A DNA stretch of 64,000 bases from assembly GCF_018129995.1 (NCBI RefSeq), contig NZ_JAFCKS010000003.1, forward strand, positions 434,001-498,000. Reading direction: 5' to 3'. The DNA comes from Bradyrhizobium sp. SZCCT0153. GTDB taxonomy: Bacteria > Pseudomonadota > Alphaproteobacteria > Rhizobiales > Xanthobacteraceae. The notes below the pieces were generated by a model. That model saw nothing but the letters and a program-made list of their open reading frames with translations. It was not told the DNA's origin and did not search any database. The position numbers were made by a program, and so were the translations under genes. The stretch's first letter is position 1, and the number at the start of each line of letters is the position of its first letter. Below, piece by piece: positions 51,350 to 60,261 of this stretch.

Positions 51350-52678
51350 ATGCCTATTGGTGAGTTTGGCGGCGCCCCGCCCCTGGCTGCAGAGGGCAGT
51401 CCGATCCTGACGACGCCGATGTACTGGATGTACGAGATGGCGCACGCCTCTCTCAATCCGGCCCGTGCAGTCACCGACGCGACCAAGCTGCTGTTTCAGA
51501 ATCCGCTGAATCCGTGGGCGCGCACCGAGGTCGGCAAATCGGTTGCCGCGGCCTGCGAATTGTTCGAACGCACCACGCGCCGCTACGGCAAGCCGGAATG
51601 GGGTCTCAACGACACCGAGGTCAACGGCATCCGCGTTCCCGTCGAGGTCCGCTCGGTCTGGGAAAAGCCGTTCTGCCGGCTGCTCTATTTCGATCGCAAG
51701 TTCACCCGTCCCTTGCGCAGCCCGCAGCCGCGCGTGCTGATCGTCGCGCCGATGTCCGGCCATTATGCGACGCTCTTGCGCGGCACGGTCGAGGCTTTCC
51801 TGCCGGCGCATGAGGTCTACATCACCGATTGGGCCGATGCCCGCATGGTGCCGCTCAGCGACGGCCGCTTCGATCTCGACGACTACATCGACTACGTCAT
51901 CGAGATGCTGCACGTCCTCGGCGGCAATACGCATGTGCTGGCGGTGTGCCAGCCTTCCGTGCCCGTCGTCGCTGCCGTCTCGATCATGGAAGCGCAGCGC
52001 GATCCGTTCGTGCCGACGTCGATGACGTTGATGGGCGGGCCGATCGACACCCGCCGCAATCCGACCGGGGTGAACGACCTCGCCCAGGAGCGCGGCATCG
52101 ACTGGTTCCGCAATCACGTCATCACCAAGGTGCCGTTCCCGCATCCTGGCATGATGCGCGACGTCTATCCGGGATTCCTGCAGCTGAACGGCTTCATCAG
52201 CATGAATCTCGACCGCCATATGGACGCCCACAAGCAGCTCTTCGCCCATCTGGTGAAAGGCGACGGCGACCTCGCCGACAAGCATCGCGACTTCTACGAC
52301 GAGTATCTCGCGGTGATGGACCTCTCCGCCGAGTATTACCTGCAGACGGTCGACACCGTGTTCGTGAAGCACTCGCTGCCGAAGGGCGAGATGACCCATC
52401 GTGGAACACGCGTCGATCCCTCGAAGGTCACGCGCGTGGCTCTGATGACGGTCGAAGGCGAGAACGACGACATCTCCGGGCTCGGTCAGACCGAAGCGAC
52501 GCACACATTGTGCAGCTCGATCCCCGATCACCGCCGCGTTCATTACGTGCAGAAGGGCGTCGGACATTACGGCGTGTTCAACGGCTCGCGTTTCAAGTCG
52601 GAAATCGTGCCGCGCATCCATGACTTCATGGTCTCGGCTGCGAATCCGAGCTCGTTGCAGGCTCTCGCGGCCGAATAG
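51350..52678 (+). CDS. phaZ: Intracellular polyhydroxyalkanoate depolymerase
   Basis: A 442-residue intracellular PHB depolymerase. The active-site nucleophile is Cys200 in the elbow VCQPSVP (Cys in place of Ser, typical for the i-PHB depolymerase family), with the His in KGVGHYGVF and the acid in EGENDDISG. MYWMYEMAHASLNPAR and the segment after PMSGHYATLLRGTV are family-specific. It degrades native PHB granules into hydroxybutyrate for reserve mobilisation. AAGGA lies 8 bases before the ATG at 51350. No phaCAB or phasin genes are adjacent. A terminator at 52738 closes the unit. Confidence 0.96.
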   Translation: MPIGEFGGAPPLAAEGSPILTTPMYWMYEMAHASLNPARAVTDATKLLFQNPLNPWARTEVGKSVAAACELFERTTRRYGKPEWGLNDTEVNGIRVPVEVRSVWEKPFCRLLYFDRKFTRPLRSPQPRVLIVAPMSGHYATLLRGTVEAFLPAHEVYITDWADARMVPLSDGRFDLDDYIDYVIEMLHVLGGNTHVLAVCQPSVPVVAAVSIMEAQRDPFVPTSMTLMGGPIDTRRNPTGVNDLAQERGIDWFRNHVITKVPFPHPGMMRDVYPGFLQLNGFISMNLDRHMDAHKQLFAHLVKGDGDLADKHRDFYDEYLAVMDLSAEYYLQTVDTVFVKHSLPKGEMTHRGTRVDPSKVTRVALMTVEGENDDISGLGQTEATHTLCSSIPDHRRVHYVQKGVGHYGVFNGSRFKSEIVPRIHDFMVSAANPSSLQALAAE

Positions 52679-52679
52679 A

Positions 52680-52733
52680 GCGTTTTCGAGCGAAGTGGCG
52701 TCCGGTTCGCGTAAAGAAAACGCGTCAAGATAG
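52680..52733. repeat. Dispersed Rhizobiales repeat (GCGTTTTCGAGCGAAG type)
   Basis: GCGTTTTC (52680-52687) and GAAAACGC (52716-52723) form a stem enclosing GAGCGAAGTGG...CCGGTTCGCG. The sequence matches, from memory, a repeat common across Rhizobiales. Confidence 0.65.
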
Positions 52734-52737
52734 GAAT

Positions 52738-52782
52738 CCAGAGCCGTTCCGATTCCATCGGAGCGGCTCTGGGCGCGTTTTT
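52738..52782 (+). terminator. Terminator-like hairpin after phaZ
   Basis: A 9 bp stem CCAGAGCCG...CGGCTCTGG with an inner TCCGAT/ATCGGA stem, followed by GCGCGTTTTT. Confidence 0.75.
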
Positions 52783-53072
52783 CGGCTTTCCCGCTGAAAA
52801 TCGTCGCCCTGTCGGAGGTTCCGACAGGCCAGGTTCCCGCCAGATTCGCGGTATTTAGGTAGCTTTATAGGAGTGAGTCCTCCCTCACCTCTTGGGGGTG
52901 CCGCATGCGTCCGGAGGGGGCGAAAAAAGCTGGTTCCAACCCCAGTCTGTAGGGTCTCCCGGACGCCAGACCCCTGTATATTGGGCAAATGATTTGTTTT
53001 TGCGCCGAGCGCTTTCCCTGGCGGCGGTTATGGCAGAATCCGGGCGCACTCCTGCCCCCCGGACTGACAGAC

Positions 53073-53828
53073 ATGGCCACTCGCGCGCTCCTCTATCGGC
53101 GGCCCCACGAACCCAAGACCCTCCTCATCCCCCATGGATCGCAATATTTCGCGATCAGGCTGCGGCGGCATCGCCGCGCGCGCCGTTATACGCTCAGAAT
53201 TCATCCGAGCGATCGCGAAGCCATCCTCACCATGCCGCCGCGCGGCACGCTGGCCGAAGCCAAGGATTTCGCGCAGCGTCACGGCGCGTGGATCGCGGCG
53301 CGTCTCGGCCGTTTGCCGAAGGCCGCGCCGTTTCAGCCTGGCACGGTGATACCGCTTCGCGGTGTTTCCCACCGGATCGTGCATCGCGCCGGTACCCGCG
53401 GCACGGTGTGGACCGAGGTGCGCGATAGCGGCGAACGCATTCTCTGCGTTGCCGGCGGCGTCGAACATGTCGATCGCCGCGTCAGCGACTTCCTCAAGCG
53501 CGAGGCGCGCCGCGATCTCCAGCGCTCGGCGGAAGCCTATGCCGCGGAACTCGGCGTCAAGGTGAAGCGGCTCTCGATCCGCGATCAGTCCAGCCGCTGG
53601 GGCTCCTGCACCTCGGCCGGCTCGCTGTCGTTCTCCTGGCGCCTGATCCTCGCGCCGCCCTTCGTGCTCGACTATCTCGCCGCCCACGAGGTCGCCCATC
53701 TCGTCGAGATGAACCACTCGGCGCGGTTCTGGCGCGTGTGCGGCAAGGTGTGTCCGTCGATGGAGCGCGCCAAGAAGTGGCTCGACACCCACGGCAACGA
53801 CCTGCACCGCTACGGGGCCGAGGATTAG
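53073..53828 (+). CDS. YgjP-like metallopeptidase domain protein (DUF45/M48-like)
   Basis: A 251-residue protein of the YgjP/WLM group. The zinc motif HEVAHL (205-210) is followed by His215 in MNHSARFW, giving HExxH plus a third ligand. SSRWGSCTSAGSLSFSWRLILAP is the conserved block before it (motif RWGSC). The N-terminal half is basic (RRHRRARRYTLRI). It is assumed to be an intracellular peptidase or Zn-dependent hydrolase; substrate unknown. The start at 53073 has no strong ribosome site; the frame is open to 52989. Confidence 0.88.
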   Translation: MATRALLYRRPHEPKTLLIPHGSQYFAIRLRRHRRARRYTLRIHPSDREAILTMPPRGTLAEAKDFAQRHGAWIAARLGRLPKAAPFQPGTVIPLRGVSHRIVHRAGTRGTVWTEVRDSGERILCVAGGVEHVDRRVSDFLKREARRDLQRSAEAYAAELGVKVKRLSIRDQSSRWGSCTSAGSLSFSWRLILAPPFVLDYLAAHEVAHLVEMNHSARFWRVCGKVCPSMERAKKWLDTHGNDLHRYGAED

Positions 53829-54025
53829 GCTTCCGCTGCCAGCCTCACGGGCGAAGACAACGGAAAATGCGGCGATGCCAGCGCTTTGCGTCACGGCGCC
53901 TGATTGATCCGCCGCATCAAACCCTTCGATGGATTCAGCGCGCATCACGCCGGCAATCACCGGCTACTGTGCATGGGGTTGTTTTCGCGGTTTTGTCTTG
54001 AGGCCACCAAGGCCTCAGGCGGAAG

Positions 54026-56224
54026 CTATCTGTTGCCGCCGAACAGCCGGTCCATCAGCCAGCCATCAAGTCCTGCCGACGCCTCCGGCCGCACATTGGC
54101 GCGCGTGGGCGGCGGGCGATAGCCGCCATTGCTTGCCGGAGCTGTTGCGGCCGCTGTTGGCGGCGACACCTGCGAGGCGGCCTGCGCGAGGTTCGACAGG
54201 CCCCAGCCACCGGGTGAGCTCGGCAAGTTCGCTACCGGCACACCCTCGTGCGCCGCTTTCATGAAGCGCGACCAGACTTCGACCGGCAGGCCGCCGCCGG
54301 TTGCCTTCTTGGTCGGCGAATTGTCGTCATTGCCGAGCCAGACGCCGGTGACGAGGTTGGCGGTGTAGCCGATGAACCAGGCGTCGCGGTAATCCTGGCT
54401 GGTGCCGGTCTTGCCGGCGGCCGGCCAGCCGGGGATCTCGGCCTTCTTGGCGGTGCCGCTGATCAAGGTCTCGCGCATCATCGCGTTCATCATGCCGACA
54501 TAGCGCGGCTCGATCACCTGGTTGCGCTCATCGGGCTGGCGCATGTAGAGCAGCTTGCCGCCGAGCGTCCTGATCCGCGTGACGACATGCGGCGCCACCG
54601 CGAGGCCGCCATTGGCGAACGGCGCATAGGCGCCGACCAGTTCGACCACGGAGACCTCGGAGGTGCCGAGCGCGATCGAGGCGTTGGGCTCGAGTTTCGA
54701 GGAGATGCCGAGCCGGTGCGCGGTGCGCACCACGTTCTTCGGCCCGACCTCGAGGCCGAGGCGGATGGCGACCGTGTTGAGCGACATCGCCAGCGCCTGC
54801 GTCAGCGTCACCGCGCCGAAATATTCATGGGTGTAGTTCTCGGGCTTCCAGCCCTTGACCTCGATCGGGGCGTCCTGGCGAACCGTGTCCGGCGTCAGAC
54901 CTTGCTCGAGCGCGGTCAGATAGACGAACGGCTTGAACGAGGAGCCCGGCTGGCGCTTGGCCGTCACCGCGCGATTGTACTGGCTCTCGGAATAGTTCCG
55001 CCCGCCGACCATGGCGCGCACCGCACCGTCGGGCGTCATCGCCACCAGGGCACCCTGGCTGACATTGAACTTGACGCTCTTGGCCGCGAGTTCGTCGATG
55101 ATGGCGGCTTCCGCCACGCTTTGCAGCTTCGGATCGATCGTGGTCTCGACCTTGATGCTCTCGTCGATCTGGCCGACGAGATCGTCCAGCACCTCGCCGA
55201 TCCAGTCGGCGACGTAGTTGATCGTGCCGGCGCCGACCGGCTTCACGTTGTAGGAGGGCTGGCCGATCGAGGCCTGCGCCTGTGCTTCGGTGATGAACTT
55301 GGCGTCCGCCATCGCCGCGAGCACGATCTGCGCGCGCGCTTCGGCGCCCTCCGGATTGCGGTTCGGCGCGAGCCGCGAGGGCGACTTGACGAGCCCGGCC
55401 AGCATCGCGGCCTCGGCAATCGTGACATTCTTGGCCGGCTTGCCGAAATAGCGCTGCGCGGCGGCCTCGACGCCATAGGCGCCGGAGCCGAAATAGACGC
55501 GGTTGAGGTAGAGCTCGAGAATCTCGTTCTTGGAATGCTTGCGCTCCAGCCAGATCGCAAGCTCCGCCTCCTGCAGCTTGCGCGCCATGGTGCGTTCCTG
55601 GGTCAGGAACAGATTCTTGGCGAGCTGCTGCGTCAGCGTCGAGCCGCCCTGCGACACGCCGCGATGGAGCACGTTGGTGACCAGCGCGCGCAGGATGCCG
55701 ACCGGGTCGATGCCGAAATGCGAGTAGAAGCGGCGATCCTCGATGGCGATGAAGGCCTTCGGCAGATAGGGCGGCAGGTCCTTCAGCGAGACGTTGGCGC
55801 CGGCCATCTCGCCGCGCTGCGCCAGCAGGCTGCCGTCCATGCCGACGATCTGGATCGTCGGCGGCCGTTTGGGGATTTCGAGCGACTGGATCGGCGGCAG
55901 ATGGGCGCCGACATAGATCACGACACCGATCACGGCGATCACGCCCCACAGGCTCAGCACCGCGCCCCAATAGACCAGGCGGCCGAGACCGGCGCCGATG
56001 CGCGATTTGGATCGCCGCTTGGCGCCGCTGCGGGCCGGGGCCTTCCGCGGCGGCTCGTCGCCGGAATCCTCGCTCTTGCGCTTGGCGGACGATTTGGCTG
56101 ATTTCTTCGGCTTGTCGTCGCCGCCGGGGATGCGGTCCGCCGCGCTCAGGCGCAGATCGGAGAGCGCCGCGGGCAAGCCGAACAGCGGCTCCTTCCGCCC
56201 ACCCTTTTTCTTTCCCAACCCCAT
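54026..56224 (-). CDS. Class A penicillin-binding protein (PBP1-type)
   Basis: A 732-residue bifunctional peptidoglycan synthase. A basic, Ser/Lys-rich cytoplasmic tail (1-80) and one span (about 84-106) precede the glycosyltransferase domain: catalytic Glu162 in AIEDRRFYSHFG, GGSTLTQQLAKN, RKLQEAELAIWLE and LNRVYFGSGAYGVE. The transpeptidase domain has SSFK (Ser428), SLN in AMSLNTVA and KTGTSQD. The C-terminal tail (after about 680) is Pro/Ala/Gly-rich. It polymerises and cross-links cell wall outside the inner membrane. Start at 56224 (MGLGKKK) by homology; 56257 is possible. Confidence 0.95.
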   Translation of the reverse strand: MGLGKKKGGRKEPLFGLPAALSDLRLSAADRIPGGDDKPKKSAKSSAKRKSEDSGDEPPRKAPARSGAKRRSKSRIGAGLGRLVYWGAVLSLWGVIAVIGVVIYVGAHLPPIQSLEIPKRPPTIQIVGMDGSLLAQRGEMAGANVSLKDLPPYLPKAFIAIEDRRFYSHFGIDPVGILRALVTNVLHRGVSQGGSTLTQQLAKNLFLTQERTMARKLQEAELAIWLERKHSKNEILELYLNRVYFGSGAYGVEAAAQRYFGKPAKNVTIAEAAMLAGLVKSPSRLAPNRNPEGAEARAQIVLAAMADAKFITEAQAQASIGQPSYNVKPVGAGTINYVADWIGEVLDDLVGQIDESIKVETTIDPKLQSVAEAAIIDELAAKSVKFNVSQGALVAMTPDGAVRAMVGGRNYSESQYNRAVTAKRQPGSSFKPFVYLTALEQGLTPDTVRQDAPIEVKGWKPENYTHEYFGAVTLTQALAMSLNTVAIRLGLEVGPKNVVRTAHRLGISSKLEPNASIALGTSEVSVVELVGAYAPFANGGLAVAPHVVTRIRTLGGKLLYMRQPDERNQVIEPRYVGMMNAMMRETLISGTAKKAEIPGWPAAGKTGTSQDYRDAWFIGYTANLVTGVWLGNDDNSPTKKATGGGLPVEVWSRFMKAAHEGVPVANLPSSPGGWGLSNLAQAASQVSPPTAAATAPASNGGYRPPPTRANVRPEASAGLDGWLMDRLFGGNR

Positions 56225-56393
56225 ACGCAAACGCCCGGTCAGCCCGCCCTGCCGCACGCTAGCGGTCGCTGTTTAAGGCCCGGTTACCCGGACGTTAACG
56301 CGCGATTAGGAGGTGCGGCATTCGCTGGCCGCAGTTCCGCCTCTTCGAGGCTGGAGCTAGGATCGCCGTCATAAAACAAGAGGGAACACCGGC

Positions 56394-56819
56394 ATGGGCC
56401 ACATCGATCCGACCAAGGAAATCTTCGCGCAGTTCCGGGACAACGACCGCCCCGGTCCGATCCACATGCTCAATCTGGTGCGCCTGCGCAGCGAGGCGGC
56501 CTATCCCGACGGTCGCAAGGCGAGCGGCGCGGAAGCCTATGCGGCCTATGGCCGCGAGAGCGGCCCGGTGTTCGAGCGCCTCGGCGGCCGCATCGTCTGG
56601 CAGGGCAAATTCGAGCTGATGCTGATCGGCCCGCAAGAGGAGCGCTGGGACCATTGCTTCATCGCCGAATACCCAAGCGTCAGTGCGTTCGTCGAAATGA
56701 TCCGCGATCCCGTCTATCGCGAAGCAGTGAAGCACAGGCAGGCGGCCGTGGAGGACTCGCGCCTGATCCGGCACGCGGTGCTGCCGGTGGGGAAGAATTT
56801 TGGGGAAATACCGGAGTAG
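56394..56819 (+). CDS. DUF1330 domain protein
   Basis: A 141-residue dimeric alpha/beta-barrel protein. GPIHMLNLVRLRSEAAYPDG with ASGAEAYAAYGRESGPVFERLGGRIVWQGK (blocks HMLNLVRLR and AYAAYGR) and YPSVSAFVEMIRDPVYREA are the DUF1330 features. A longer variant than the 97-residue protein at 24392. Function unestablished. AGAGGGAACA precedes the ATG at 56394. It is divergent from the penicillin-binding protein gene. Confidence 0.9.
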   Translation: MGHIDPTKEIFAQFRDNDRPGPIHMLNLVRLRSEAAYPDGRKASGAEAYAAYGRESGPVFERLGGRIVWQGKFELMLIGPQEERWDHCFIAEYPSVSAFVEMIRDPVYREAVKHRQAAVEDSRLIRHAVLPVGKNFGEIPE

Positions 56820-56848
56820 ACGTCGCCCAAAGCGACGATCTCTCCCAG

Positions 56849-56958
56849 TCATCCTGAGATGCGAGCTCTTGCGAGCCTTGAAGGATGCACGGCCAAGCTG
56901 CCAGCCGGGCCGTCGCCCTTCGAGGGCCGCTGAAGAAGCGGCCACCTCAGGCTGACGG
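56849..56958. repeat. Palindromic interspersed repeat (TCATCCTGAG family)
   Basis: Opens TCATCCTGAGATGCGAGCTC and holds CTTGCGAGCCTTGAAGGATG; closes with CCACCTCAGGCTGACGG. Related to 8962-9080. It lies between convergent genes. Confidence 0.7.
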
Positions 56959-57030
56959 TGATGGACTGGGCGACGCCAAAAAATCGGCGGCCCGCAGGCC
57001 GCCGATCGCAATTCAGAATTCGCACAACCG

Positions 57031-58257
57031 CTAACCTGCCGGGCCTGCGTCCTCCATGATCGGGCCGAACAGCTCCCAGCGCTCGCCGTTGAACTTCATC
57101 ATCTGAAGCTGCTTGTTGACGCGGTAGTCGGTCGGCGAGGTGTTGGCCTTGATGCCGGGCAGGGACAGGTCGAGCTCCACGTCCTTCAGGCTGGTGGCGA
57201 CCTTCATGACGTTTTCGCGGGTTAGGTCGTCGCCGCATTTCTGGAGCACGTAAGCCATCAACTGCGAGGTCGAGTAGCCGTAGCTGTTGAAGCTCGAGTC
57301 CTTGTCGCCGTCCGGATAGTACTTGGCCATGAACTCGAAATATTTCTTCATGCCCGGATCGTTCTTCCAGCTTGGATCGAGCGGATCCTTGCCATAGTTG
57401 ACGCTGATCACTCCCTTGGAGGCTTCAAGTCCTGCGGGCTTCATCACGGCGCCGACCGAAGTGGCGTTGATGTCGAGAATGTGCACGGGATGCCAGTCGA
57501 GCTCGGCGATCTTCTTGATCGCCTGCGCGGCCTGTTTCGGCGTCGTGGCGCTGAAGAACAAATCGGCACCCGCCGACTTGATCTTGAGGATCTGCGAATC
57601 GACGGTGGGATCGGAGACCTCGTATGAGGCTTCCGCAACGATCATGCTGGAGGCCTTGTCACCAAGCCCGGCCTTGATGCCGTTCAGATAGTCTTTTCCA
57701 AGATCGTCATTCTGGTAGAGAACGCCGACTTTGGCGTTCGGATGGTTCTTGATGATATACTGGCCGTAGATGCGGCCTTCGACGAAGTAGTTGGGATTGA
57801 AGCCCATCGTCCATGGGAAGTTCTTTGGGTCCGTGAACTTCGAGGCGCCGGTGGCCGCGAAGAGTTGCGGTACCTTCTTGGCGTTGAGATATTTCTGCAC
57901 GGCAGCGTTCGACGGGGTGCCGAGAAGCTGGAAGGTGAGCAGCACCTCGTCGCTCTCGACGAGCTTGCGCACCTGTTCCACGGCCTTCGGTGGCGAATAG
58001 GCGTCGTCGTACTGGATCAGGTTGATCTTGCGGCCGTTGATGCCGCCCTGATCGTTGATCATCTTGAAGTAGGCGGCCTGCGTCTTGCCGATCGTGGCGT
58101 AAGCGGAGGCGGGGCCGCTGAACGGGTTGGTCTGACCGATCTTGATTTCGGTGTCGCTCGCGCCCGGATCATATTTCTTCTGGGCATTGGCCGCTGAGAC
58201 CGACAGCGCCAGGGTCAGCGCCGTTGCCGTGGCCAGATGCAGAATACCGTTCCTCAT
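57031..58257 (-). CDS. ABC transporter substrate-binding protein, Leu/Ile/Val type (copy A)
   Basis: A 408-residue periplasmic receptor. The signal peptide MRNGILHLATATALTLALS...ANA is cleaved near residue 25. The mature protein begins QKKYDPGASDTEIKIGQTNPFSGP, a variant of the Peripla_BP_6 start. SDEVLLTFQLLGTPSNAAV and VGVLYQNDDLGKDYLNG follow, and it ends YRVNKQLQMMKFNGERWELFG. It binds an unknown amino acid, amide or aromatic acid. GAGGAAA precedes the ATG. Copy B lies directly upstream on the same strand; the two share long identical stretches, so they are tandem duplicates. No liv permease or ATPase genes are adjacent. Confidence 0.94.
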   Translation of the reverse strand: MRNGILHLATATALTLALSVSAANAQKKYDPGASDTEIKIGQTNPFSGPASAYATIGKTQAAYFKMINDQGGINGRKINLIQYDDAYSPPKAVEQVRKLVESDEVLLTFQLLGTPSNAAVQKYLNAKKVPQLFAATGASKFTDPKNFPWTMGFNPNYFVEGRIYGQYIIKNHPNAKVGVLYQNDDLGKDYLNGIKAGLGDKASSMIVAEASYEVSDPTVDSQILKIKSAGADLFFSATTPKQAAQAIKKIAELDWHPVHILDINATSVGAVMKPAGLEASKGVISVNYGKDPLDPSWKNDPGMKKYFEFMAKYYPDGDKDSSFNSYGYSTSQLMAYVLQKCGDDLTRENVMKVATSLKDVELDLSLPGIKANTSPTDYRVNKQLQMMKFNGERWELFGPIMEDAGPAG

Positions 58258-58384
58258 TCGCAATTTCCTCAATTTGTTATCGCCGATGATCGATCCGAGC
58301 ACTCCTGCGCACCTGATGTCATCGCTGAGGGCGATTGTGGAGGAGGCGTTGCTGCAACGCAAGGCGGGGACGCGCCCGCAGTTC

Positions 58385-58440
58385 GTAGGGTGGGTGCGCC
58401 CGCGGCTACGCGAGGGGTAGTCCGCCGGTGCAACCCACCC
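58385..58440. repeat. Hairpin repeat between the two binding-protein genes
   Basis: GTAGGGTGGGTGCGCC...GGTGCAACCCACCC: inverted GGGTGGGT / ACCCACCC ends, a variant of the element at 47418-47516. Confidence 0.65.
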
Positions 58441-58452
58441 CGCCAAGGGAGG

Positions 58453-59694
58453 CTAACCCGAGGGTCCCGCATCCTCGATGATCGGTCCGAACAGCTCCCA
58501 GCGTTCGCCGTTGAACTTCATCATCTGCATCTGCTTGTTGACGCGGTAGTCGTTCGGTCCGGTGTTGATCTTGATGCCGGGGAGCGCAAAGCTCGGGGTG
58601 AAGTCCTTGATGTTGGCGACCTGCTTCATCACGTTTTCACGCGACAGGTCGTCGCCGCATTGCTTCAGAACCTGCGTCAGCAGCTCGGCGACCGAATAGG
58701 CATAGGTATTGACCGTGTTGAGCTTGTCGCCTTCGGGGAAATACTTGTCCATGAAGGCGAAGAAGGCCTTCACGCCCGGATCGTCCTTCCACTGGGGATC
58801 GCCTGGCTCCTTGCCGTACTGGGTCGAGATGATGCCCTTGGAGATGTCGAGGCCGGCCGGCTTCAGCGTCGCCGAGATCGGGCTCGCATTGATGTCGAGG
58901 ATATGCACCGGGTTCCAGCCGAGCTCGGCGACCTTCTTGATGGCCTGCGCCGCGAATTTCGGCGTCGAGGCATCGTAGAAAAGATCAGCCCCCAGCGACT
59001 TCAGCTTGACCACCTGCGAGTCTACCGTCGGATCGGTGACCTCGTAGGAGACTTCGCCGACGATCATGCTGGCGGCCTTGTCGCCGAGGCCGCTCTTGAG
59101 GCCAGCGAGATAATCGCGGCCCATGTCGTCGTTCTGGTAGAGCACGCCGATCTTGGCGTTCGGATGCTCCTTGAGAATGTACTTGGCGTAGATGCGTCCC
59201 TCGGACACGTAGTTGGGATTATAGGCAATGGTCCAGGGATAGTTCTGGGGATCGTTGAAGCGCGCGGCGCCGGTCGAGGCCAGCAGCTGCGGGACCTTCT
59301 TGCCGTTGAGATATTTTTGCACGGCGGCGTTGGCCGCGGTGCCGATGATCTGGAAGGTGAAGAGGACCTCGTCGCCTTCGACGAGCTTGCGCACCTGCTC
59401 GACGGTCTTCGGCGGCGAATAGGCATCGTCATACTGGATCAGATTGATCTTGCGGCCGTTGATGCCGCCCTGATCGTTGATCATCTTGAAGTAGGCCGCC
59501 TGGGTCTTGCCGATATTGGCGTAGACGGAGTAGGCGCCGGAGAACGGCACGGTCTGGCCGATCTTGATCTCGGTGTCGCTCGCGCCGGTGTCGTATTTCT
59601 TCTGGGCGAGGGCCTGGCTTACGAAGCCTTGGCTGGCGGTGAACGCGAAGGCGAGCGCCGCCGTCGTAGCTATAAAAGCTGTGCGATTGCTCAT
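58453..59694 (-). CDS. ABC transporter substrate-binding protein, Leu/Ile/Val type (copy B)
   Basis: A 413-residue periplasmic receptor paralogous to the 57031-58257 product. Signal peptide MSNRTAFIATTAALAFAFTA...ALA, then QKKYDTGASDTEIKIGQTVP. The blocks INDQGGINGRKINLIQYDDA and YRVNKQMQMMKFNGERWELF are shared almost unchanged with copy A, while the ligand-facing region (VGDLxSPISATLKPAG... here DINASPISATLKPAG, versus DINATSVGAVMKPAG) and the middle loops differ. AGGAGGAAC lies before the ATG. Divergence limited to the binding cleft suggests different ligands. Permease partners must be elsewhere. Confidence 0.94.
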   Translation of the reverse strand: MSNRTAFIATTAALAFAFTASQGFVSQALAQKKYDTGASDTEIKIGQTVPFSGAYSVYANIGKTQAAYFKMINDQGGINGRKINLIQYDDAYSPPKTVEQVRKLVEGDEVLFTFQIIGTAANAAVQKYLNGKKVPQLLASTGAARFNDPQNYPWTIAYNPNYVSEGRIYAKYILKEHPNAKIGVLYQNDDMGRDYLAGLKSGLGDKAASMIVGEVSYEVTDPTVDSQVVKLKSLGADLFYDASTPKFAAQAIKKVAELGWNPVHILDINASPISATLKPAGLDISKGIISTQYGKEPGDPQWKDDPGVKAFFAFMDKYFPEGDKLNTVNTYAYSVAELLTQVLKQCGDDLSRENVMKQVANIKDFTPSFALPGIKINTGPNDYRVNKQMQMMKFNGERWELFGPIIEDAGPSG

Positions 59695-59829
59695 GTGGGG
59701 TTGTTCCTCCTGACGGAATTTTCCGGTCGATGGTCTTTTCCCGTTGATTGCAACGGTCGCCATCGCTGCCGAAGAGTGTGGAGGAACGTTCGCCGCCGCG
59801 CAAGGATCGCGGCACTGCGCCGTAGCGTC

Positions 59830-60192
59830 TCAGGCGAGAAACAATGCAACCAGGGCGACCGCCGCCGGCAGCGCCTGCACCATCAGGATGCGCGTGCTGA
59901 CGGTCGCCGCGCCGTAAGCGCCGGCCACGATCACGCAGAGCAGGAAGAATGCCTTGATCTGGAATGCGAAGGCCGGATTGCCGTGGACGAGGCCAAAGAT
60001 CAGGCCGGCGGCCAGGAAGCCGTTATAGAGCCCCTGGTTGGCGGCCAGCACTTTCGTGATCTCGGCCTTCTCCGGCGTGTTGCGAAAGACCTTCAGGCCC
60101 AGCGGCTGGTCCCAGAGAAACATCTCCAGGATCAGGAAGAAGATGTGCAGTGCGGCGACCAGCGCCACCAAAACATTGGCGATCCAGATCAA
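59830..60192 (-). CDS. DUF1304 family membrane protein
   Basis: A 120-residue protein with four spans (about 3-25, 52-70, 75-95, 100-118). IANVLVALVAALHIFFLILEMFLW, here noted by the motif LEMFLW, then ANQGLYNGFLAAGLIFG (conserved Asn-Gln-Gly-x-Tyr-Asn) are DUF1304 signatures. The role is unknown. I propose the TTG at 60192, with GGGGGAG six bases upstream, because the family begins at this point; the frame is open to 60246. Confidence 0.9.
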   Translation of the reverse strand: MIWIANVLVALVAALHIFFLILEMFLWDQPLGLKVFRNTPEKAEITKVLAANQGLYNGFLAAGLIFGLVHGNPAFAFQIKAFFLLCVIVAGAYGAATVSTRILMVQALPAAVALVALFLA

Positions 60193-60261
60193 GTTGAGCT
60201 CCCCCAAAAGCGTCAGCTTTCGGGTGGACGTTAGCACGGCCGGCATGGCAAGTGCGATGGC

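Noticed and set aside
54248..56101. 617-codon plus-strand frame opposite the penicillin-binding protein
   Set aside because: Shadow frame with low-complexity composition; PBP motifs are intact on the minus strand.
60181..60200. FixK/FNR-like TTGAT...ATC word near the DUF1304 start
   Set aside because: Only one half-site fits, and it lies within the coding start region.
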